In this document: positions 53,072-60,591 of the stretch, one piece after another
How positions within the stretch are numbered: position 1 is the first letter of the stretch
Layout of the letters: each line of letters starts with the position of its first letter
NCBI RefSeq assembly: GCF_016598595.1
Contig: NZ_CP066788.1
Coordinates: 62,001-126,000, forward strand
DNA from: Martelella lutilitoris
Lineage (GTDB): Bacteria > Pseudomonadota > Alphaproteobacteria > Rhizobiales > Rhizobiaceae
Direction of reading: 5' to 3'
Length of the DNA: 64,000 bases
Translations under genes and position numbers: made by a program
Notes under the pieces: model-generated
What the model saw: the letters and a program-made list of their open reading frames with translations, nothing else
Told to the model about the DNA's origin: nothing
Database searches by the model: none

Positions 53072-54441
53072 GCATGACCGGTTCGACGCCCCGGCTGGGT
53101 CTTCCGGCCACCATTCTTGGCCTTGCAATCGGTCTCGTCCTGACTGTTGTCGGCGTCGTCTTCGGCTTCATGCAGGGGCTTTCGGTGCAGATGATCATTC
53201 TGGCCGCCATCGCCACCATGGCAGCCTTTACCTGGGGCTGGCGGTTTGTTCTCGGCCAGTTCGAACGCGAAAAGACGGGCGAAACGGAGGGCCAGCCGTC
53301 CGAATTGCGGCAGGTCTGGCAGCAGTTTCGGCCGGCCGTCTACGGCTTTCTGGTCATCTGCGGGATTTTCCTGGCGCTGTCGCTGACCATCGAGACGTTT
53401 TTCAATATCTGGAACGTCATATCGCTGCTCATTCTTCTGACGATCGTGGTGCTGACGCGCACGCTGGGCCGCTTCTTTCAGGAAAACCGATCGGCATTCA
53501 TCGGCATCATGGTGCTCTCCGGCCTGTTCTCGATCGGCGCAATGAACATCGAGGGGTTTGCCTCGGGCAGCAATATCAGGTCGATGCTGCTGTTTGCTTC
53601 GTTCCTCGGCATCGCCTCGGTGGGCCAGACGCTGGTGGCATTGCTCGGCGGGCTCGATCTGTCCATTCCGTTCATCATCGGCGCTGCCAATGTCGGATTG
53701 ATGTATCTGATCGCGCTCGGCCTGCCGCCATGGCTTGCGATGCTGATCGTGCTCGCCGCTGGCATTCTGCTCGGCTTGATCAATGGTTTCCTCAGCTTCC
53801 GTCTTCAGGGCCAGGCGCTGATCGTCACGCTTGGCACGGGATTTGCCATCTCCGGCGGCGTGCAGATACTGACCTCGATCGGCACGGCCTATGGCGGCAA
53901 TGTGTTCGGCACGGTGCCTGACTGGCTCTCCAATCTGGCGGCGATGAACGGCACGACCTTCGGCCTGCCTTTCCCGCCGGTCATCGCCATCTGGGCCGTG
54001 GTCGCCGTGATTCTGATCGCGGGCATGCGCTACACCGTCTATGGCCGTTTTCTCTATGCGCTGGGCGTCAACCGCACATCGGCCAAACGCGTGATGATCT
54101 CCGAACCGGTCTACTGGGTGATGATGTACGCGCTTTCCGGCTTCTTCGCAGCGCTGACCGGCTGTCTGCTGCTCGGCTGGTCGGGTGGCGGCTTCATCAG
54201 CGTGGGCGATCAATATCTGTTCCTGACCCTTGCCGCGGTCGTGGTCGGCGGAACCTCGCTGATCGGCGGGCAGGGTGGCTACGGCTTCACCGTGATCGGC
54301 GTATTGGTGCTGCAGGTGCTGTCCTCTTTCCTCGTGGGCATTGGCCTCGATTTCGAATGGCAACAATTCATTTTCGGTCTGCTGATCCTGCCGATGGTGG
54401 CGCTCTACGCGCGCTCGCCGCACATCAGGACGCAGATCTAG
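53068..54441 (+). CDS. ABC importer permease with enlarged N-terminus
   Basis: 457 residues. The first about 130 residues add extra helices (ATILGLAIGLVLTVVGVVFG, MIILAAIATMAAFTWGWRF, AVYGFLVICGIFLALSL) before the family core, recognisable from LVALLGGLDLSIPFIIGAAN. The end has LAAVVVGGTSLIGGQGGYGF. Together with the previous permease, which is enlarged at the other end, the transporter may have 5-6 additional helices facing each other. Translationally coupled to the upstream gene; 49 bases precede the rhodopsin-like gene. Confidence 0.87.
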   Translation: MSMTGSTPRLGLPATILGLAIGLVLTVVGVVFGFMQGLSVQMIILAAIATMAAFTWGWRFVLGQFEREKTGETEGQPSELRQVWQQFRPAVYGFLVICGIFLALSLTIETFFNIWNVISLLILLTIVVLTRTLGRFFQENRSAFIGIMVLSGLFSIGAMNIEGFASGSNIRSMLLFASFLGIASVGQTLVALLGGLDLSIPFIIGAANVGLMYLIALGLPPWLAMLIVLAAGILLGLINGFLSFRLQGQALIVTLGTGFAISGGVQILTSIGTAYGGNVFGTVPDWLSNLAAMNGTTFGLPFPPVIAIWAVVAVILIAGMRYTVYGRFLYALGVNRTSAKRVMISEPVYWVMMYALSGFFAALTGCLLLGWSGGGFISVGDQYLFLTLAAVVVGGTSLIGGQGGYGFTVIGVLVLQVLSSFLVGIGLDFEWQQFIFGLLILPMVALYARSPHIRTQI

Positions 54442-54490
54442 GGAGGCTTGATGATGAACAGAACCAGGTTTCGTGATGGGAGAGGGTAAG

Positions 54491-55192
54491 ATGGCAGTTT
54501 TCGAAACGGCGGATCTGACGGCGGCGAGCTATTCGACCGCGCTGTTGGGTCTGGTCGCCACCGCGGCGCTGTTGCTGCTGGGCACGGGCTGGGTCAGGCC
54601 TGCCTGGAAACTGCCGGTTGCCTTGTGCGCGCTTGCCGCGCTGGTGGGCACACTCGCCGTCTTCCAGGCGCGCGAGGCCTGGTCCGTCGCCCAGTCCGTT
54701 CCGGTGGTCTACCACTATGTCGGCTGGGCGATCTCGATGCCGCTGCAAGTGCTGGCTCTCTATTTCTTCGCCGGCCGCACCGCCAAGCTGGGCATGGGCC
54801 TGTTCTGGCGACTTGTCGTCGTGTCCGTGCTGATGGTGTTCGTGCGCTATCTTGGGGAAGCCGGGCTGATGCATGCCACGCTCGCCTTTCTCATCGGGCT
54901 CGTGTTCTGGCTGTATATTCTGGGCGAGTTGTTTTTCGGCCGCATGGACGAGGCGGTTCGCGATTCTCGGAAGCCGGCCGTGCAGCGCGGCTATTTCTGG
55001 CTCAGGCTGATCGTGACGGTGGGTTGGGCAATCTATCCGCTCGGCAATTTCATCACGTCCTTTGGCGGCTACATCGACACCGGAGCGCTTTCGGTGGCCT
55101 ACAACATTGCCGATTTCCTAAACCGGATGGCGTTTGGCGTCGCCGTCCTCGCTGTCGCGATGATGGATGCTGGAGAGACCGCTGATGACTGA
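54491..55192 (+). CDS. Proteorhodopsin-family seven-helix protein lacking the retinal Lys
   Basis: 233 residues, seven membrane helices, clearly microbial rhodopsin. Helix C: VYHYVGWAISMPLQVLALYF; helix D: VFVRYLGEAGLM; helix F: IVTVGWAIYPLGNF (Trp179, Tyr182, Pro183 conserved); helix G: VAYNIADFLNRMAFG. The Schiff-base Lys of bacteriorhodopsin (K216) is Arg212 (codon CGG, 55124-55126). Counterion D85 is Gly78, R82 is His75, donor D96 is Ala89; D212 is kept as Asp208. It cannot form the usual retinal Schiff base, so it is probably a membrane scaffold, sensor or transporter subunit. Start at 54491 by ribosome site GAGAGGG. Confidence 0.85.
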   Translation: MAVFETADLTAASYSTALLGLVATAALLLLGTGWVRPAWKLPVALCALAALVGTLAVFQAREAWSVAQSVPVVYHYVGWAISMPLQVLALYFFAGRTAKLGMGLFWRLVVVSVLMVFVRYLGEAGLMHATLAFLIGLVFWLYILGELFFGRMDEAVRDSRKPAVQRGYFWLRLIVTVGWAIYPLGNFITSFGGYIDTGALSVAYNIADFLNRMAFGVAVLAVAMMDAGETADD

Positions 55193-55253
55193 TTTCTTCG
55201 ATGCCGACCGCAACCGCTCAATCCTGTTAACCTGTGAAGGGATGTTCCAATGA
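55185..55253 (+). CDS. Possible 22-residue coupling peptide
   Basis: ATG at 55185 overlaps the rhodopsin-like stop, and the stop at 55251-55253 overlaps the flotillin ATG (ATGA). The peptide is MTDFFDADRNRSILLTCEGM plus FQ. It may only relay ribosomes from one gene to the next; protein function is not claimed. Confidence 0.25.
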   Translation: MTDFFDADRNRSILLTCEGMFQ

Positions 55254-56989
55254 AGGGCGCAGACATTATTGCAATCATCATCCTGGCGGCGATCGTCATC
55301 GCGGTCTGCGCCTATCTTCTGCACTGGCTCTATCGCCGGTCGACCAAGGACATCTCGTTCGTGCGCACCGGCTTCGGCGGCGAGAAGGTGGTGATGGGCG
55401 GCGGCGCGCTGGTCCTGCCGATCCTTCACGATCTCACCGAGGTCAATATGAACACGCTGCGTCTGGAAATCATCCGGGCGCGTGAGAAGTCCTTGATTAC
55501 GAAGGACCGGATGCGGGTCGAGCTGACAGTGGAATTCTATGTCCGCGTTCACCCCGATAACGACGCGGTGGCAACAGCCGCGCGCTCTCTCGGAAACCGC
55601 ACCATGCACGCAGAAGAGCTGAAGGATCTCATTCAGGGTCGCTTCATCGATGCGATGGGCGGAGCGGCTGCGAAGATGACGCTGGAGCACATCCACGAAA
55701 ACCGCATGGACTTCGTCAAGGAAGTTCGCCGGGAAGTGGCCGAAAGCCTTGCGCTTGACGGCCTGGAGCTGGAATCGGTTTCGCTGACCTCGCTCGACCA
55801 GACCGATATTTCGCTGTTCGACCCGTCGAACACCTTTGATGCGGAAGGCCTGACGATCCTGACCGAGCAGATCGAAAGCCGCAAGAAGAAGCGCAATGAC
55901 ATCGAGAAGGACACGATGATCGCGGTGCGACTGAAGAACCTTGAGGCGGAGAAGCGCTCTCTCGAGATCCAGCGCGACACCGAATATGCGCGTCTCAGTC
56001 ATGAAATGGAGGTCGCCGTCCAGCGGGCCCAACGCAAGACCGAGATCGCCAGCGAGAACGCAGCGCGCGAGCGTGAGATCGAGGCCGTCAAGATCAAGGA
56101 ACGCGAAGCTGTCGAGCGCGCGCGCATTGCCATGGAGCAGGAGCTCGAGCGCATCGAAATCAAGCGCAAGGAAACGCTCCAGCTAGAAGACCAGATGCGT
56201 GAAATCGCCGTTTCCGCGAAATCGAAAGAACGCTCGGAAGCGCAGGCCGAGGCAGAGGCCGCCCGCGCCAGGATGATCGAGGCGCAGGAACGCGTCCAGA
56301 CCATCCGCGACACCGAAATCGCCAACCGCCAGAAGTCGATCGAGCTGATCGAAGCGCAAAAACGCGCGGAATCGGAGGGTACGCGTCTGCGCATTCTCGC
56401 CGAGGCGGAAAAGGAGGCGGCCAAGGATCGCGCCGAAGCGGAGCGCATCACGGTGGCTGCCATGGCGGAACGCTATGCGGTCGAGGCCGAGGGCAAGCAG
56501 AAGCTCAACGAAGCCGAGAATCTCAGAACCGATGCCAGCCGCCGCAGCAGCCTGCACAAGTCGCTGGTCGAGAACCTGCCCGCAATCATTCGCGAAAGCG
56601 TAAAGCCGATGGAGAAGATCGAGGGCATCAAGATCCTTCATGTCGACGGATTGCCCGGCTTTTCCGGCGGCGACGCGGGCGGCGGCCGCTCCGCTGCGGC
56701 CGGCGGCGAAGGCGGCGGCAGGGATGGCGACGGGGCAGGGCAGCCGCGCGACGGCAATCTCGCTGATCAGGTCGTCTCCTCGGCGTTGCGCTATCGCTCG
56801 CAGGCGCCGTTTGTCGACCAGCTTCTGAACGAGATCGGCCTCAGCGGTGATGCGGTCCATCGCACCCTCGCGCTGCAGGATCTTTCCAAGATGGTCTACA
56901 CGACGCCGGAACAGCAGGAGGCCGATGCCAGCAGAAAATTGCCGGGCGGCGGCGCCAAAGCACCGTCCAATCCTGCCGACAGGCACTGA
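55250..56989 (+). CDS. Flotillin/SPFH-domain membrane scaffold protein (YqiK-like)
   Basis: 579 residues. One N-terminal helix (IIAIIILAAIVIAVCAYLL), then the SPFH/Band 7 domain (about 35-210: FVRTGFGGEKVVMGGGALVL, EKSLITKDRMRVELTVEFYV), a very long charged coiled coil (about 210-440, EKRSLEIQRDTEYARL type), and a Gly-rich C-terminal region (about 475-510). Such proteins form oligomeric lipid-domain scaffolds at the inner membrane. Its place between a rhodopsin-like protein and transporters suggests it organises them in the membrane; inference only. Confidence 0.9.
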   Translation: MKGADIIAIIILAAIVIAVCAYLLHWLYRRSTKDISFVRTGFGGEKVVMGGGALVLPILHDLTEVNMNTLRLEIIRAREKSLITKDRMRVELTVEFYVRVHPDNDAVATAARSLGNRTMHAEELKDLIQGRFIDAMGGAAAKMTLEHIHENRMDFVKEVRREVAESLALDGLELESVSLTSLDQTDISLFDPSNTFDAEGLTILTEQIESRKKKRNDIEKDTMIAVRLKNLEAEKRSLEIQRDTEYARLSHEMEVAVQRAQRKTEIASENAAREREIEAVKIKEREAVERARIAMEQELERIEIKRKETLQLEDQMREIAVSAKSKERSEAQAEAEAARARMIEAQERVQTIRDTEIANRQKSIELIEAQKRAESEGTRLRILAEAEKEAAKDRAEAERITVAAMAERYAVEAEGKQKLNEAENLRTDASRRSSLHKSLVENLPAIIRESVKPMEKIEGIKILHVDGLPGFSGGDAGGGRSAAAGGEGGGRDGDGAGQPRDGNLADQVVSSALRYRSQAPFVDQLLNEIGLSGDAVHRTLALQDLSKMVYTTPEQQEADASRKLPGGGAKAPSNPADRH

Positions 56990-57016
56990 CCAAGGCTGCA
57001 GAACCGGAGTTTTTAA

Positions 57017-57442
57017 ATGTCGGGACATGCGAAGGTTGAGCGAAATCTTCTGGTCTTTGCCGCATGGGCGACGTCGGGCTTTTCCGCTCTTGCGTTTTTT
57101 CTGGAGGGTCTTGCACGCGATTCCTACCTCCTGTCGCTGGCGGGCGTCGCCCTGGTCGTCGTCACCTTCGCGATCCATATCGTCATCAACGCGGTGAGCG
57201 ATTGTGGCTTTTCCGCCGGCGAGGCTACGCTCGGCATCGGCGCCTTCGGCGTGCTTGCGCTCGTCTTCATCGCGGCATGGCTTGATGGCGGTCTGACAGC
57301 TGTCGATTACTGGTCAGGGCTCACGCTTTTCGGCGTGCTCGTCTGCGGCTTTCTCCTCTATCTATCAACGCGGCACGGGCTGAGGGGGGCTTTCTCGCGC
57401 TTCCACTTCAAACCGGCGGAAAGCGGGAATGAGCCTCGATGA
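57017..57442 (+). CDS. Small polytopic membrane protein of unknown function
   Basis: 141 residues with four predicted helices (LLVFAAWATSGFSALAFFL, VALVVVTFAIHIVINAV, GIGAFGVLALVFIAAWL, LTLFGVLVCGFLLYL). No family recognised. Stop overlaps the start of the SSS-type transporter (ATGA), so it may be a small subunit of that transporter, as small membrane subunits accompany some SSS members, or a partner of the SPFH protein. Confidence 0.7.
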   Translation: MSGHAKVERNLLVFAAWATSGFSALAFFLEGLARDSYLLSLAGVALVVVTFAIHIVINAVSDCGFSAGEATLGIGAFGVLALVFIAAWLDGGLTAVDYWSGLTLFGVLVCGFLLYLSTRHGLRGAFSRFHFKPAESGNEPR

Positions 57443-59388
57443 GCAGCATTTCCGAATCCGTCTGGTTTCCGCTTTGCAGCCTTCTCTATATCGCCGTGAT
57501 GCTGCACTGGGTACGCGTCTCCGCGCGCATGAATGCCGGGGACGGGGGCTTCTTCTCCGCCGCCCACTCCCTGGCGCCCTGGCTCTCGGCGCTGGTGATT
57601 GCCGGCGCCAGCCTTGCCGCATGGTTCGTGCTCGGCGCGGGCGGCGCCATCAGTGACGACGGGTTCTCGATGCCGGTCTATCTCGTCGGCGGCGTGCTGG
57701 TCGCGCTCCCCGGCATCGTGTTCTTCAAACGGGTGTGGTTTGCCGCGGAACGATTGCGGGTATCGTCTCAGGCCGAGATCTTCCGGGCCTATTTTCAAAG
57801 TCCGTTTCTCGTTGCCGTCGTCGCTCTGGTGGCGGTTCTGTTCGCCATCGGATTTTCCGGCCTGCAGATCAGGGCTTTTGCCAGTATCGCGTCGGTTTTG
57901 AGCGGCGGCGCGCTGTCGCCGCTCGTGGCCAGCACCGTTTTCGGCTTCGTTCTGTTTGCAGGGGTCGGCATCGGCGGCATGCGCGCGCTCGGCTATTTCG
58001 GCTTCATTCAGGCGGCGCTGGTTTTTTGCGCCATTGTTGCGCTGGCGGGTTTTGCGCTTTCGTGGAGCGGCGGCTTTGCTGCGCTCAATGCCAATCTCTA
58101 TCAACTTGCGATGTCGCCGGAGAATGCCCGGTTTTTCAGCGTCGACGGCATTATTCGTTTTACCGGCGGGCTTGGCCGCGGCGGTGACGCGGCAACGTCG
58201 CACACAGCCATCGCCAATCTCAGCCTCGCTTTCGCGCTGATGGGGTTTCAGGCCAGCCCGTTGGTGCTCAAGGTGGTGCTTTCGACGCGCTCGCCGAACG
58301 GTTTTGCCGCCGGGCAGACCTGGGTCACAGCCGGTTTCTTCGGTGCATTGATCATTTTCGCGATCGCGATCGCCGGCCTGGCCGGCCTGCTCGATCCCGC
58401 TCTCAGGCTGGTGCCGCTGCTGGACGCTATGCAGGTTTCTTCGCCCTGGTTTGCGGCCTGGATCTTCATCGGCATCGGCGCCGGCGTCCAGCTCTTGGCC
58501 GGCCTCTCCCTGTTTGTGGCCGGCGAGACACTGGTGCGCCATCTCTACAAGCCGTATTTCAATGCGGCGCTCGGTCAGCGGGCGACAATCACGCTCACCC
58601 GCGTGGTGATCGCCGTACTCACCGTGGCGGCCCTGGTGATGCAGAATCTGACCCCGGTTACCGTGTCGGCGCTCGCTGGCCTGGCCTTGCCCGCTGCGTT
58701 TCAGCTCTGGGTTCCGATGCTCGGCGTGACATGGCTTGGCTGGATCACGCGTCCCGCTGCCGTTATCGGCGTCGGGTTCGGTCTTGCCGGCGTCGTGCTG
58801 ACGGAGCCGCTCGGCTATCAGCTACTCTCGTTCCTGGGGCTGGAGCTGCCCTGGGGGCGCTGGCCGTGGACGATCCATTCCGCCGTCTGGGGCATGGCCG
58901 CCAATGTTACCGCAGTCCTGATCATTTCGGCGATCACAAACCGCAATGCGCTTTGCGAGGAGGCCCGCGAGGTCCGCAAACTCTATGCAACGCTTCTGGC
59001 GTCGGGCGGCGAGGCCCGCCGGTTTCGTGCTTTTGCCTGGTCGGCTGTCCTTGCCTGGTTTTTCCTTGCCGTCGGGCCGGGGCTGATCTTCGGCAACACC
59101 GCCTTCACCGGCGGGGACTCTGCTGCCCCGGTCTGGCTTCTCGGCATGCCTTCGCTTTGGGCCTGGGCGCTCGCCGCCTGGATACTCGGCGTCGGGCTCG
59201 CCTGGTTCCTCAGCTATAAAATGGAGATGGCAAGCCCGGTTACCGTCGAAATACCGCCCTATGAACCGCCGCCGCGCCTTCGGCCGGATCAAAGCCGGGC
59301 CGAGCGGGAGCGGCTCGGTATCCTGGTCATAACCGGAGCCGTCAGCTTCGCTCTGGTTGTCCTTATTGCATTCAGTTTCGGCGGTTGA
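57439..59388 (+). CDS. Sodium:solute symporter (SSS) family transporter
   Basis: 649 residues, 13-15 hydrophobic helices. The core resembles PutP/ActP-type carriers: FFSAAHSLAPWLSALVIAGA near the start, followed by an inverted-repeat-type pattern and a long cytoplasmic-type end (VTVEIPPYEPPPRLRPDQ). It gives the operon a second, sodium-motive-force uptake route next to the ABC importer. The preceding small membrane protein is translationally coupled. The substrate is probably a carboxylate such as a hydroxy acid, by pathway context. Confidence 0.8.
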   Translation: MSSISESVWFPLCSLLYIAVMLHWVRVSARMNAGDGGFFSAAHSLAPWLSALVIAGASLAAWFVLGAGGAISDDGFSMPVYLVGGVLVALPGIVFFKRVWFAAERLRVSSQAEIFRAYFQSPFLVAVVALVAVLFAIGFSGLQIRAFASIASVLSGGALSPLVASTVFGFVLFAGVGIGGMRALGYFGFIQAALVFCAIVALAGFALSWSGGFAALNANLYQLAMSPENARFFSVDGIIRFTGGLGRGGDAATSHTAIANLSLAFALMGFQASPLVLKVVLSTRSPNGFAAGQTWVTAGFFGALIIFAIAIAGLAGLLDPALRLVPLLDAMQVSSPWFAAWIFIGIGAGVQLLAGLSLFVAGETLVRHLYKPYFNAALGQRATITLTRVVIAVLTVAALVMQNLTPVTVSALAGLALPAAFQLWVPMLGVTWLGWITRPAAVIGVGFGLAGVVLTEPLGYQLLSFLGLELPWGRWPWTIHSAVWGMAANVTAVLIISAITNRNALCEEAREVRKLYATLLASGGEARRFRAFAWSAVLAWFFLAVGPGLIFGNTAFTGGDSAAPVWLLGMPSLWAWALAAWILGVGLAWFLSYKMEMASPVTVEIPPYEPPPRLRPDQSRAERERLGILVITGAVSFALVVLIAFSFGG

Positions 59389-59409
59389 GGCCGGTTTTGG
59401 AGATAAACG

Positions 59410-60567
59410 ATGGATAGATTTGTATTCAACACGGCCAAGTCGATCAGGTTCGGCACTGGCACTTTTGATGAACTGGCCGAACTGGTCGGCGCGCAGGTCG
59501 GCGACCGCATCATGCTCGTGACCGATCCCGGAATGATGGCAACGGGCATGGTGGAGAGAGCGCTGAAGCAGTTTCGCGACGGCGGCATCACGGTCGAACT
59601 GTTCAAGGACGTTGAAGCCGATCCGCCGGAACATGTGGTGCTCGGGGCGGTCGCGGCCGCCCGTTCGGCAGGCGTTGAGGGCATCGTCGGGCTTGGCGGA
59701 GGATCGTCGCTCGATGTTGCCAAGCTTGTCGCGCTGCTGGCGCCGGGAACCGAAACGCTCGCGGATGTATACGGCGTCGGCAAGGCGCGCGGTCCGCGCC
59801 TGCCGCTGATACTCGTGCCGACAACCGCCGGTACCGGTTCGGAGGTCACGCCGATTTCCATCGTCACGACCGGCGCCAGCGAGAAGATGGGCGTCGTCTC
59901 GCCGGTGCTCCTTCCCGATGTCGCGCTCCTTGATCCGGCGCTGACCTATGGCCTGCCGCCGCACATCACGGCTGCGACGGGGATCGATGCGATGGTTCAT
60001 GCCATCGAGGCCTTCGCCTCGGCCAGCCCCAACAACAACCCGCTGTCGCGCATGCTGGCGACGCAGGCGCTGACGTTGATGGGGCGTTCGCTTCTGAAAG
60101 CGGTCCACGACGGCAAGGATGTCGAAGCAAGGTCCGATATGCTCTTGGGGTCGATGCTTGCCGGGCAGGCCTTTGCCAATTCGCCAGTCGCCGCCGTTCA
60201 CGCGCTCGCCTATCCGCTTGGGGGGCACTTTCACATTCCCCACGGACTCTCCAATGCACTGGTTCTGCCGCATGTTCTGCGTTTCAACATCGTGACCACG
60301 CCCGGCCCCTATGCCACGCTTGCACCTTTCGTGTTTCCCGAACTGTCGGCATTTGAGGGACAAGAACGGGCGGCGGCCTTCTGCGAGAAGCTTGCGGACC
60401 TTTCGCGCGCCTGCGGCCTGCCGCAGAATTTGAGGGCAATGGAGATTCCGCGGGACATCCTGCCGAAGCTCGCCTCCGACGCGATGAACCAGACCCGACT
60501 TCTCGTCAACAATCCGCGACCCCTGTCGGAAGCCGATGCGCTTTCGATATACCGCGCGGCTTTCTGA
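59410..60567 (+). CDS. Iron-containing alcohol dehydrogenase (4-hydroxybutyrate DH-like)
   Basis: 385 residues, group III Fe-ADH. NAD-binding GLGGGSSLDVAKLVALL, PTTAGTGSEVTPISI, and metal ligands in GIDAMVHAIEAF (Asp, His) and AVHALAYPLGGHFHIPHGLS (His, His). In blc-type pathways the enzyme (BlcB) oxidises 4-hydroxybutyrate to succinate semialdehyde, which the next gene product could oxidise to succinate. Substrate assignment rests on the neighbours. Confidence 0.9.
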   Translation: MDRFVFNTAKSIRFGTGTFDELAELVGAQVGDRIMLVTDPGMMATGMVERALKQFRDGGITVELFKDVEADPPEHVVLGAVAAARSAGVEGIVGLGGGSSLDVAKLVALLAPGTETLADVYGVGKARGPRLPLILVPTTAGTGSEVTPISIVTTGASEKMGVVSPVLLPDVALLDPALTYGLPPHITAATGIDAMVHAIEAFASASPNNNPLSRMLATQALTLMGRSLLKAVHDGKDVEARSDMLLGSMLAGQAFANSPVAAVHALAYPLGGHFHIPHGLSNALVLPHVLRFNIVTTPGPYATLAPFVFPELSAFEGQERAAAFCEKLADLSRACGLPQNLRAMEIPRDILPKLASDAMNQTRLLVNNPRPLSEADALSIYRAAF

Positions 60568-60591
60568 TAATTCACAAGGAAAGGAACGGCC

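Noticed and set aside
51260..53128. 622-codon minus-strand frame rich in Arg/Glu/Asp
   Set aside because: Shadow of the ATPase and permease genes, with the polar bias expected from the antisense of membrane proteins.
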